Below are positions 21,940 through 32,728 of a stretch of DNA of 64,000 nt, piece after piece. The translations under genes and the position numbers were made by a program. Under the pieces are notes generated by a model, which was not told the origin of the DNA, ran no database searches, and saw only the letters and a program-made list of their open reading frames with translations. How positions within the stretch are numbered: the first letter of the stretch is position 1; every line of letters starts with the position of its first letter. The stretch lies in contig CAJQUN010000421.1 of the NCBI GenBank assembly GCA_907163345.1, forward strand, positions 419,209 to 483,208, given 5' to 3'. This DNA is from Haberlea rhodopensis. Taxonomy: Eukaryota; Streptophyta; Magnoliopsida; Lamiales; Gesneriaceae.

Positions 21940-21947
21940 GGGAGTAT
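21913..21947 (+). other. E4 3'-terminal stem and polypurine tract
   Basis: GATTTCG-GGA-CGAAATC stem at 21913-21929, then AAGTAGGGGAGTAT directly before the 3' LTR. The purine run primes plus-strand DNA. Confidence 0.85.
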
Positions 21948-24244
21948 TGTGATATCCCCGAAATGATTATGTGATTTTAATCATTTAAGTTATATTGTGA
22001 TGTTAATGTGTTAATTCATGGGATTGGATAAATTATATTGGGGAGAATTACTTCAGGGTGCATGTAACATGTATTGGGTTTTTGGGGTGTGTATTGTTGT
22101 TTTGGTAAAGCATGCAAAAGAGTAATTGAAGTATTTTGTTGAGAAAATATTATAAATATCATGTGGGGATATTTTAAATACATCGTGCTAAATCGGGACC
22201 AAAACATAACACATCAAACCACCCAACACTTAACCCCCCCCCCCCCCCAACCCATACTTTGACTCAGCATGAGCTAGCCATGCTTCCACTTGGCTCAATA
22301 ATTTAACACCTTTCCAGCACTCCAAATTTCGAACCTCCTCTTCCAAAATACCATCCAGTAGCTGCTAAGCAATTTTAGGAGGAGCCCTTCCATTTCCATC
22401 GCCTGGAAATCCTTCAAAAATCGGGGCAAAGTAGGGTGAGGAACTACCCTGTTTCTTTCTGGAAAAACTGGTTTGGTTCTACTTTTGAGCATGGTGAAAA
22501 ACGGCATGTTAGCATATGTTTCTTGAAACCTGTGATTTAAATGCTTACATGGTGTTTTTATGAGTCTCTCTGTAATTTTCCTTAAGCATGATGCATGTTT
22601 TATGTGGAAGATTTAAGCTTGTGAAAAGTAGTGCTCAAAAATCTGGGTAGAGATTTCCTCTGTTTTCTGGAAAATCGTGGGTTGGGAGTGTTTTTGAGGA
22701 GGTGTTATCTTGCATGATAAGCTTATATATTGGAGAAACTTTGATGTGAAAACATGCTTGGTAGTTTTGTGAAACCCATGGCATGTTTAGTTGAGCACGG
22801 TTTATGTTATATGTGTTAGTTTTGATAGCATGTAAAGAGGTGCTCAAGAATTCTGGAAATGAAAATGTGCCCTGTTTCCAGAAAAAGTTGATCCAGTACT
22901 TGTTTAAATGATCGATGTTTATGCATGTAGGTTTATGATTAGGGTGTATATTTGGTTTGAATACACTCAGGGTAGTGTAGTTCAAATGCTAGCATGATGA
23001 TCTTGATATGTATTTTGCCCTACATGTTAGATTTAAGGGTGTAAATATCGGTGTTAAGCAATTCTGGAAAATCGCCGAAGGAACAGGGTTGGCGATCGAT
23101 CGCCAAGGAGGCGCGATCGATCGCGACGTTCCAGTGGGTTTTGGCGATCGATCGCCAATATTGGGGCGATCGATCGCTGAATGATTTTTTTTTGGTATGC
23201 GAGGCAGTAGCATCTCGCGATCGATCGGGGCTCATGGGCGATCGATCGCGAGATGATATTGAAGGATTTATTTGTTTTTTTTATTTGGTTTTGCTTCCGG
23301 ATTATTATGAGGTGTCTAATATTGTGTTGTGTGGCTATGTAGAACCATCCCAGGTGCCAGCACAATCGAGGAGATAAAGTCGATTTACTCCTCTATCTTT
23401 TGAAAGGTACCTAAGCGACGTACGGGCATCCCAACGGTAACATGTACTTTATGTTTGTCTTTATGACACATGATGAATGCAATGTGGTGCATTAAGATTA
23501 TGATACATGTTTTTATGCATTGTTTTGCATATGTATGTTGTGAAATATAAGAGGTGTATTTCACGAGTCAAAGTTATCTTAGTAAGGATTTTAATGGCTT
23601 ACGCTAAAGTCCATTGGAAGCGATGAAGAATTCCGCTTACATGGAGTAGCAATGCTAAAGTCCATTGGAAGCGAGGAAGAATTCCGCTTACATGGAGTAG
23701 CAAGAAGCATTAAAATGTACTAATGATAAGGGCTCAGGATGAAATAAGGATTTAAGGGAAAAGGAATGTCATGACATTGCATATCCATACATTCATATAA
23801 TGTGTTTCTATTATGAATTATGGTACAGGGACAACCAATGGGCGATATAAATGCTGGAAATACAGGAAGGACTTGTGTTTAAGATTTGCATTTATGCCTT
23901 ACTTTCATATTATGTTAAATATGAATTGTGTTATGCTCATGTGTTGGGGGTTGTCTTTGTAGGTGCTTTTGTTGACGAGAACCAGGGCCGGGGTTGATAT
24001 GCTGAGCTGTAAGGAGTGCTACAGGATTAGCATGTTAGAGTTTTTGTATAGCTTCTACTGAGTAGAGTAAGACTATGATGTAGTACCTTTGTAGGAAGTA
24101 CGTCTTTCCTTTTTGGAACATTTTGGTACTGTAATCTCTAAAGCTCAGGTTAATCAACACGGCACATTACTCTGATATAATCACTTGTATGTTTAGTTCT
24201 CTAAATTGCACCTTAATATCTTGATGTGATAACGGGGTCTCACA
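21948..24244 (+). repeat. E4 3' LTR (2297 bp)
   Basis: Nearly identical to 14874-17167. Differences seen: a longer C-run near 22236, one base in GAGCTAGCC, TATTTG for TAATTG near 23270, GTACCT for GTACGT at 23407, and GGGCGAT for GGGCTAT near 23841. Six palindromes at 23093-23248. Followed by target copy gaagt. Confidence 0.96.
23093..23248 (+). repeat. Palindrome cluster: 6 x CGATCGATCG in E4 3' LTR
   Basis: Same six copies and spacing as 16016-16171, with no change in any palindrome. Confidence 0.92.
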
Positions 24245-24249
24245 GAAGT

Positions 24250-25373
24250 GGAAGTGGGAGCACATTTCCATGGACTTCGTGACTCATTTGCTGAGGAGTG
24301 CTTCAGGCTTCGATGCTATTTGGGTGATTGTGGACAGATTGACCAAGGTAGCCCACTTTATCCCCTATAGCATGACATTTACATTTTTGAGGATGGCGCA
24401 GTTGTATATTAGAGATGTGGTGAGATTGCATGGGATCCCCGTTTCTATTGTGTCAGATCGAGATCCGCGATTCACATCTCATTTCTGGGAAGGCCTTCAG
24501 TCAGCTTTGGGAACTGAGGTCAGATTGAGTACTGCTTATCATCCTCAGACGGATGGCCAGACCGAGCGCACGATTCAGACGCTCGAGGACATGTTGAGAG
24601 CTTGCGTTTTGGAGTTCAATGCCTCTTGGCAGGATTCAGTGCCTTTGGTAGAGTTTTCGTATAACAATAGCTACCAGGCAAGTATTCAGATGGCTCCGTT
24701 TGAAGCTCTTTATGGCAGACGATGTAGATCGCCCCTGTGTTGGGATGATTTGGACAGTAGATCAGTCGGAGGGCCTGAATTGATCCGGGAAATGGAAGAG
24801 AAGATAAAGACTATAAGGCAGAAAATGAAAGCGGCCCAAGACAGACAGGCAGCTTATGCGAATAGACGGCGGAGACCGTTAGAGTTTCAGTTGGGAGATA
24901 AGGTCTTTTTGAAGATCTCGCCTTTCAGAGGCGTTGTGCGGTTTGGGATGCGCGGGAAACTGTCTCCGAGGTATGTTGGACCGTACGAGATCTTGCAGCG
25001 CATTGGCACATTGGCTTACCGACTGGCTTTGCCGCCTTCTTTATCTGGTATACATGATGTGTTTCATGTATCGATGCTGCGAAAGTATGAGCCGGATCCG
25101 TCTCACGTGTTCCAGCCTTCCGAAGTTCAGTTAGAGTCAGATGTATCTTATGTGGAACGGCCTGTTAGAATTCTGGACAGAGCAGACCGTAGACTTCGGA
25201 ACAAAGTGATACCGATGATCAAAGTTCACTGGGATCGCAGGGGTGTCGAGGAGGCTACGTGGGAGACGGAGCAGCATATGGTGCAGCACTACCCGGAACT
25301 ATTCTCTGGTATGAGTTTATGTTTAGTTTCTGTTGGGGTAAGTGCATGTGATTTCGAGGACGAAATCTTATAA
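24250..25373 (+). CDS. E3 Gag-Pol, second part (integrase core and chromodomain)
   Basis: Resumes the E3 frame after the second gaagt (codon completed as Trp: ..PKWKWEHISMDF). Integrase core with Asp (SMDF), Asp (SDRDPRF) and Glu (TERTIQTLE); the C-terminal FRGVVRFGMRGKLSPRYVG region; then a chromodomain at about 25147-25308 (YVERPVRILDR .. IKVHWDRRGVEEATWETE). Stops at 25371-25373. No internal stop or frameshift, so E3 was fully open before E4 arrived. It has no start of its own now. Confidence 0.94.
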
Positions 25374-25385
25374 GTAGGGGAGTAT
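25350..25385 (+). other. E3 3'-terminal stem and polypurine tract
   Basis: GATTTCG-AGGA-CGAAATC at 25350-25367, then AAGTAGGGGAGTAT up to the LTR. Confidence 0.85.
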
Positions 25386-26148
25386 TGTGACATCCCCGAA
25401 ATGGTTAATTGCGATTTGGCTTTAAATTATGTTTACATGATTAATTATGTGGTAATTGATTATGTGTTGGGATGTATTTACCTTATGTGGAAATGCATGG
25501 TCATGTGGATAGGACGACCCGGGGTTGCATTCCAGGGTGCATGTGGTGCATGTTGGGTAAATATTATGGGAAGCATGATTTATTTGCCTTAGTTAGCAAT
25601 TTATATGAAATCATGTGTTAATTGATATTATGGTGCATTTGAGTAAATGCTTTGAAAATATCATGTTGGGGTGTTTTATACACCATGGAATCATTTGGTA
25701 TGCATTTAATTAATAAACTCACTTTTATACCCAACCCCACCCTATCCAACACTTTTAACTTTACCAAATCATTTCTAACACCCAAACCCTTCCCCTCTTC
25801 CCATATTTTCGAGTTCCACCTTTGAGGTGAAGAGGAGACCTTGCAAACTTTGATTTGTGGAAGATTGTTGGGTGATTTGAGATCCCCAAGAGGTATGGGT
25901 ACCTCATGTTTTAATTTTGTAAGGTTTTGGTTGAGTTTAGTTGGGTTTTGAAGGTTTTAAAATGGGTTTGTGTTGGGTGTTGTGATTTTGGTAGTGTTTT
26001 GGTTGGATGTTGTTTATATGGGTTTATGTTGAGGTTTATGGGTGGTTTTGAGTTGTTGGGTTTGATTTATGTTGGTATTGGTGGGTTTGTTTGTGTTTGG
26101 GAAGGAGATGGGTGAATAGTGCCCGAATCTCGATTTCCCGCAGCTCGG

Positions 26149-26353
26149 CGATCGATCGGCGTCCGCCCGCGATCGATCGCGAGCAACAGCGCTGAGGCAG
26201 TGCGCTGAGGCGATCGATCGCGAGATGCGCGCGATCGATCGGCGAGGCCGCGATCGATCGGCGCTATCTCCGCGATCGATCGCGGATAGATGAAAATTGT
26301 TGGGCGAGGCAGTGTGTTCTCGCGATCGATCGGGGCTTGATGGCGATCGATCG
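26149..26353 (+). repeat. Palindrome cluster: 8 x CGATCGATCG in E3 3' LTR
   Basis: Same arrangement as 9889-10093, here with all eight copies perfect. Confidence 0.9.
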
Positions 26354-26511
26354 CGAGACACCAAAAAGGGTGTTTTTGGTTATTTTTGTGGGATTTTTGG
26401 TATTGGACTATTATTGGGTTCTAATATTGGTATTTGTGAATATGTAGAACCAACCCAGGTGGCAACGCAGCCAAGGAATTGAGGTCCAACCACATTCCAC
26501 ATTTTGGAAAG

Positions 26512-26528
26512 GTACGTAGTGGACGTAC
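26512..26528 (+). promoter_or_regulatory. GTACGT-AGTGG-ACGTAC donor hairpin (E3 3' LTR)
   Basis: Unchanged copy of the element at 10252-10268. Confidence 0.6.
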
Positions 26529-27515
26529 GGGCACCCAACGGTAACATGTATTTTATATACTCATTGTTTATGCATTGTGGATGCGAGTATATATGTGGTA
26601 TTGCATTGTGGATGCATATACATGTTGATTTATGCCATATGAGGTATTGCATTGTGGATGCATATACATGGTAATTTATGCATATTGATGTTAGATGCAT
26701 ATTATGATTATTGGATGCACATCCCATGAGTCGTGGTCATCCTTTGATGATTTTAATGCTTGCCGCTTTTTGTATTGGTTCCGCTAAATGTGAAGCGAGG
26801 GGTGGGAGCGCCGCATGTCACATTTGAGCGTGGTTGTCATATGGGGCGAGGAAAGGGTATTTGCCGCTCTCTGTGAAGCGAGGGGTGGGAGCGCCGCATG
26901 TCCATTGTAGCGAGGTTATCCTATGCCGCCCATATGAATATAAGCGAGGGGCATTAAAATACACTGTGATGGACAGACTAGGGAATGGTGACCAATATGT
27001 GGTACAGTTGAGATGGTATATGATGTCATGACATGTTTTGGCCATTATAAAATAATCTGTTGATTATACTCATGAGTTCTGGTACAGGGACAACCAAACG
27101 GGAAGCGTTTGAAATGCACGGGAACAGGAAGTGTTTCATATTGATTATGCATTTACGCTTTATCTTCATATTGTGTTGAATATGAATGATTATTATTGCT
27201 CATGTTTGGGGGTTGTCCTTGTAGGTACCTTTTTGGCATGATAGATGGGCTTGAACGGGTTGAGACAGTGAGCTTCACGAGCATCTTTGGTAGATGAGAG
27301 GACAGGATTCTTTTGTATAGTGCCTACTCTAGGAGTAGCGTAAAACTATAGTGGACACATTCATTTGTTGGAATGTAATTAATCCTTTTGGTAATCCTTT
27401 ATTTTGGCATGTAAATGCTTAAGCACATAGACTCAACTTGTTTACTCTACTCTGATCATTTATTATTAGCCCTAATTATGCCTTGATTCCGCACTTAAGG
27501 ATTAGGGTCCTTACA

Positions 27516-28289
27516 GTTTGAAACAGGAACAGTGTGTGGAAGCTATACAGATTCGGAATTGTACAGGGAGTATATTTTATGAGTTTGAATAATTTAAATT
27601 ATTGCATTATGATTTTGCATGTTGATTTGTGATCGAATATTGAGTGGGAGTGTGCTCACCCTGTGTGGGGGTTGTTTCTGTTGAAACAGGTACAATAGGT
27701 ACGATGCTGTTTTGGAGTACTAGGCTCGAACCTTGTTGGATGATGCTTCCAGAAGCATAGTATGTGATTGAGCCGATATACGAGGTTGAGCGGTTGGTAT
27801 TTATACTAATTATGCATCCGTATGTGTATCCGTTATTCGTTGCTCTTCTGTGAGCACTTGTATCTGTATATGGACTGTATAAGGGTGTTGAAACCCACTT
27901 TTGTTGTCTTATTAGTGTGGTGTCTTCCCTGGCTGGGAATTCACTTAGTGTTTCTGTATTCTGTTTAGTATTGTGTTGTCCCTGGTCGGGAGTTATGTTA
28001 TGTGATGGGTTTTTATTTCCGGATAGCTCAGTTTGTGGGGAGACTCTGCCCAAATTTTTATAAAAACCCAGAATGTAAAAGTGGTACAATGGGTGATGAT
28101 AATTGGTGAAATATTTGAGTCTCATTCTTGTAGAAGTAATCGTATCATGTTATTATTCATGTCATGAGAGATATGTGAAGCCTGAAATGATTCTTTTTAA
28201 GGAATGAAAAAAAAAAAGAAAAATGAGAAATTTATACATAATTTATACATAAATGAACTAATGTCGTCTTTAAGTGTTGGGGCCTTACA
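27516..28289 (+). repeat. E2 5' LTR, second part
   Basis: Continues the E2 LTR after E3 and matches 36601-37368. Long-range stem AACAGGAACA (27522-27531) with TGTTTCTGTT (27673-27682). CCCTGG..CGGGA hairpins near 27929 and 27977 are shared with L1a/L1b. Ends GTTGGGGCCTTACA before the primer site. Confidence 0.92.
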
Positions 28290-28293
28290 TTAG

Positions 28294-28306
28294 TGGTATC
28301 AGAGCA
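28294..28306 (+). other. E2 primer-binding site, tRNA-iMet
   Basis: TGGTATCAGAGCA lies 4 bases after the LTR end. Retained although the element encodes nothing. Confidence 0.93.
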
Positions 28307-28714
28307 GTGGTTGGTCTTTGGGGCTGTTAAGGGCCTAGGAAGTTATAGATAGCACATAATTATGCATGATAGCATTAATGTTGTATGGCACAACTAGTTG
28401 TTTGTGTGTTTTTGTGATATGAAAAGTGGTGTTGCTAATCATTGCAATTGCAGGAATCGTGTAGAATGCGATGGGATGACATTAATGGTGATGTATAGCA
28501 CTTCATGTATTATGTGTTAAGGGATCTGATTTTGTAGGAAAATCAGGAAATGTGAGACGCACGGGCTTCGAACGGTAAAACGTGTTATACCTTTGATTAT
28601 GTATATCATGGATAATGAACCCTTACATGTGATGATATATGTGACATGATAATGATATATTGTGATAATGGAACAAATTGTTGTGTTTGATTATTGTAGT
28701 AGAATTGATGAATG

Positions 28715-29130
28715 TTCCGGTAGCCTTTATCTCCGAGCGAGGGAGGTACTTGCCGCTGTCATGGCTAAGCGAGGTAACATGCCGCTGTCATTGTCGAAGC
28801 GAGGGGTCCTAAAATTCCGCTGTTGTATTGGAACCGGAACAGTCACAATTCTAGTGATTAATGTGAAATATTGTGGTTATAACTGGAACGTGATATCGAT
28901 CTTTATATTGTGAACTGTTGTATTAACCTGAATGCAGGTACAGGGAGCTAGTGGAAGTTCCGGTAGTTGTTATATTCGAGCGAGGGAGGTACTTCCCGCT
29001 GTCATATGAAGTGATGGTAGTATGATATTTGCCGCTGTCATGTCTAAGCGAGGTAACATGCCGCTGTCATTGTCGAAGCGAGGGATATCATATGATGCCG
29101 CTATATGTCGAAGCGAGGGGTCCTAAAATT
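28715..29130 (+). repeat. AGCGAGG..GCCGCT short-repeat array in E2 interior
   Basis: Alternating AGCGAGG and CCGCTGTCAT units that can pair as AGCG/CGCT. The loop is 11 bases in CTAAGCGAGGTAACATGCCG-CT and longer in others. Two blocks (about 28715-28830 and 28965-29130) are near-repeats of each other. Confidence 0.75.
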
Positions 29131-29168
29131 TTGCTGCTATAACAAGACCGGAACAACCACATTATCGA

Positions 29169-29730
29169 TATTGATAGAGATGTCTCATTCCGCTATATTG
29201 GTTGGTGATGGTTCATGCCGCCAAGTGTATTGATAGCGATGTCTCATTCCACTATGTTGGTTGGCGATGGTTCATGCAGTCAAGTGTATTGATAGCGATG
29301 TCTCATTCCGCTATATTGGTTGGCGATGGTTCATGCCGCCAAGTGTATTGATAGCGATGTCTCATTCCGCTATATTGGTTGGCGATGGTTCAATGCCGCC
29401 AAGTGTATTGATAGCGATGTCTCATTCCGCTATATTGGTTGGCGATGGTTCATGCCGCCAAGTGTATTTATAGCGATGTCTCATTCCGCTATATTGGTTG
29501 GCGATGGTTCATGCCGCCAGGTATATTGATAGCGATGTCTCATTCCGCTATATTGATTGGCGATGGTTTATGCCGTCGGGTACATGTATAGCGGTGCCTC
29601 TTTCCGCTATGTCAATGGCGATGGCTCATGCCGCCAGACATGTGTTTATCGATGGTGCATTCCGCTGATTCCATGGCGATGGTTCTTGCCGCCGATTATA
29701 TATATAGCGACGTCTCATTCCGCTATTCTG
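29169..29730 (+). repeat. Tandem array of about 58-bp units, each with two hairpins
   Basis: About nine units. Each contains TTGGCG-(11)-CGCCAA with loop ATGGTTCATGC and ATAGCG-(11)-CGCTAT with loop ATGTCTCATTC. Later units diverge in sequence but keep the 11-base loops and mostly keep pairing. Small frames here (repeated SHSAILVGDGS) are by-products of the repeat. Confidence 0.9.
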
Positions 29731-31847
29731 TTGATGGTGAGTATATCAATTTGTGTATTGATATGAAATCATATTTTGTGGAATATTTATGTTGAGAGCA
29801 GGGACAATTTAAAAGATCAAGTGTGGATCAACGGTGTACAGTAAGTGTTATTACGTTTTGTTGTTTTAAGAATGTATATTCATTGTGATTATGGATATTA
29901 TATGTATGCCAGTAGTGGCGATGAGTATTATGTACCGCCGTAGGGTGATGAATATTGATGCATTGCTATGTGTTAGCAATGAATATTTTTAGTACCGCTA
30001 TTGTGATTAACGATGAATGCTGCTGTATCGCAATTGTGTTGGAAATGAGTATTGATGATACTTTGATTGCAGATGGCAATAGAAGTTGTGCTATGTACAG
30101 TTATGTTATTGCTCATTGGGTATATGTGATTTAGGCCCAAGAGGATATTGGATCGGTCCAGGAGGACAAAATATCGAGGTAAACCGTTTCAGTTGGTTGA
30201 ACATATTGATATATGTTGATTCGAGTTATTTTGTTGATTCATATTGATTTTGAAATCATGTACATGTAGAAAAGTTGATAATAGAATTGAAGTGGAACCT
30301 AGATGTGTCATTCATATTTTGTTGCGGTAATAAGGCAAGAAGGGGTGTAACCCTTGTGATAGCACTCTCATATCTACGGTGTGTAGTGATGAGATATTGA
30401 AAATAGATGTTAATCACCTTGTGATGATAATTATTGTTGTGAAAGCATGCTAGTTTTGTATGTGGTGGGATTAATAATTGATTAATCACCTATTATGTTG
30501 AATGGACTACAATCAGATAGACATGAGTTGAATGAGTGTGTCACGGGATGGCATGATTATGTCACGGGATGACGCGTGATTACTACGAATGTCATGTGTG
30601 TACATGTGTTCATTGTGAATATTCATGATTAATGAATTATTATGTTTCGAGGATGAGTTAAAGATTGATATAAATTGCGTCATTAAAGCATGCAACTGAT
30701 TCTTATGTTAAATTTCAATCACCCTATGTGATAGTGTGCAGTAGCATGTTGTGTATAGAACTGCCAGAAACTTATGATGCAGGAATTAGTGTTTGATGAC
30801 AGAAACATTATGGATCTCGAAATGCGTAAATGACAAGGTACGTGTTATGTTACTAGTATTTGAGAAATACTAACGAGATTATTTTGGTACTTGTCCTATG
30901 ACAGATAATAATTGGGTGAAGTAATATGGAAATGTTGATACTTAAGAGTATGTGAGTGCTGTGATTAACATGATATTATGGTGCCATTGTGTATTGTCGA
31001 TGATTCCATCTACAAAGGTATGTCACGAACTATTCGATATTGATGTTGATGCCTTGTGTTAGATAAGTATAATCGTGACTTGAAATTATTGGTGTTAATC
31101 CATTTATCATGATTTGATACTGATGGTCTGTGGCTATTGGTGTGTATAATGTGTATATACGTATGTGAGAATGACTAATGGGTTTTCTAGTCATTACCTT
31201 GCACCAGATAATAGCCAGGAGATAATAGCCATGAGATGATATATGAAAGATTGGTGCGTAAAGGCTCAAGAGTACCGTTACTTCATACGGATGATGGTGA
31301 TGATGTGTGGATAAGTTGCATACATTTGCAACGACACAGGTATGAAGTTAATTAAGATAAATGTTGATGTATTGTCATATATTCTTGGATATACATGAAA
31401 GTATAGATTGCATGATTTAACGAGATTATATGATGGGTACTGTGGCAAAAGTATATGACGGGAAATAATATTGTGCAATGGAATTGTGTCGATGAAAGTA
31501 CACAGGTAGTGAGATATGTGATGACCAGGGATTATAAATGTTAATCTCGTAGTGTTAATAACCCCTAAAGTTGTTTTACGTGGCGACTTGGAGTTTAATC
31601 GCGGTGTTGGGCCTTCTGGGCTCGTTTATTTGGGTAGTTGGGATCGTTGGATCCCGAGGTTGAGATTGTGTTCTCATTCCGGTGAAAAATCTAAGAGTTG
31701 GGTTTTTAGTGTGACTCGGAATCTCGGGTGCTTGGTGTGGGCACCGGTAGGGGGTTTTGGAGTTAGAGAGAGAATTTTTGGAAACAGATAATTTTTAATG
31801 AATCATGATGTATTTGTGGGGCTATTAGTATTTCGGGGTATTTTTGC

Positions 31848-31855
31848 TATAAATA
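31848..31855 (+). promoter_or_regulatory. Putative TATA box of LTR L1b
   Basis: TATAAATA lies 332 bp into the LTR, matching the position in L1a. Confidence 0.5.
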
Positions 31856-32713
31856 CCAGTTGAACCCGAGATTTTAATTATCGGAATCATTTCTCCTCAC
31901 CTTGTTTCTCTCTCCTCGCCCGCGCGCCATTCCCGAACCCCTTTGACCCCCGCGCACAAAAGCGCTTCGCCCGCCGCCGTTCGGCGCGTCCGACCCGCCG
32001 CCGGCTTCGTCTCTTCAAGGCGCTCCTCCCCATACCAACAATTCGAAGTTTGGTCACGATTTGAGTTCGGATTTGCCAGAAAAGCGTAGGGTTCGAAACT
32101 AGAATTCGTCCGATTTTGGGGCTCCATTTTTGGTACGTTTTTGGGGCTTTTCTTACGATGTTTTTGGGGCGTTTTTGAGCTGATGTTGAGTCAAAAATTT
32201 AAGACTCTAATGGTTCGAAAAATTGTTGCTTAATGGTTCGAATTTCATGCTGTGTGCGTGGGTTAGGGTTCGAATTTTTGGGGGTTTTTGGCTAGGGGTG
32301 ATGATTCTTGTAATGGGTCGTTTATTACATGTTTTAGATGTATTATGATGCTTAATTGTGTTTGAATTTAAGGAATTGGGTTCGAATTTAGGGCTTTGAA
32401 TTCGAATTTTGGGGGTTTTGGCATGTGGGGCGATTATTCATGTTGTTGATTGATTAATTCATATTTTAGATGAATTATGGTGCTTAGTTTGGGTTCGATT
32501 TGTGTTGTGAAGGTTCGAAAATTTGTGGGGAGTTCTTGAGCAATTTTCGATAATGGTTAATTGTCGTGTGTTGACAATATTTTTGAGGGTTATGGGTGTG
32601 CTTGAGCATGGGTTGCATGTTCGTAAATAATTGTGAATTATTTATCGTGTTAGCACATCGTTCCTCGGAGCATGGAACTCGAGCAAGGTTTGGCTCGGAC
32701 TTCGGAGATTAAG

Positions 32714-32728
32714 GTACGTGCGACGTAC
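32714..32728 (+). promoter_or_regulatory. GTACGT-GCG-ACGTAC donor hairpin (L1b)
   Basis: Same 3-base loop as in L1a, preceded by TTAAG. Confidence 0.6.

Larger units (their letters stand above)
14874..24244 (+). mobile_element. E4: young, almost intact chromovirus (Tekay type), TSD gaagt
   Basis: LTRs are 14874-17167 and 21948-24244, flanked by perfect gaagt at 14869-14873 and 24245-24249. Primer site 17173, gag-pol 17385-21939 with one frameshift, polypurine tract 21934-21947. Total 9371 bp. By eye the two LTRs differ at four or five bases plus one C-run, so this is the youngest insertion in the window. It lies inside the integrase coding region of E3. Confidence 0.97.
9125..27515 (+). mobile_element. 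E3: chromovirus (Tekay type), complete with both LTRs, split by E4
   Basis: LTRs are 9125-11255 and 25386-27515, primer site 11260, gag-pol 11465-14873 joined to 24250-25373, polypurine tract 25372-25385. Without E4 it is about 9.0 kb. Hand comparison of the LTRs shows about ten differences in 2130 bp, so insertion is recent. The flanks are gtat (left) and gttt (right), an imperfect target duplication. The uninterrupted sequence in the E2 3' LTR near 36600 reads cgcgtga-gtttg, which confirms the insertion point. Confidence 0.95.
25386..27515 (+). repeat. E3 3' LTR (2130 bp)
   Basis: Copy of 9125-11255 with about ten differences. Examples are CGCCCGC for CGCCCGT near 26169, which repairs the one imperfect palindrome, and CTGAGG for CTTCGG near 26207. 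Donor hairpin at 26512-26528. Ends TTACA, then E2 resumes with gtttg. Confidence 0.95.
28290..31516 (+). other. E2 interior, non-coding
   Basis: No open frame with recognisable gag or pol motifs. The longest frames come from the tandem repeat at 29169-29730. After the primer site there is an acceptor-like stretch with CTAAT and TTGCAG at 28435-28453. Then comes a GACGCACGGGC..CGAACGGTAAA block (about 28556-28580) that resembles the sequence following the donor hairpin in the LTRs, then two hairpin-rich arrays and AGCAGGGACAAT near 29797. The rest (about 29800-31516) is AT-rich with no structure I can name, apart from a second AAG|GTACGT at 30838. Confidence 0.8.

Noticed and set aside
29261..29766. 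Repeated small protein with SHSAILVGDGS units
   Set aside because: By-product of the 58-bp hairpin array, with frame changes between units.
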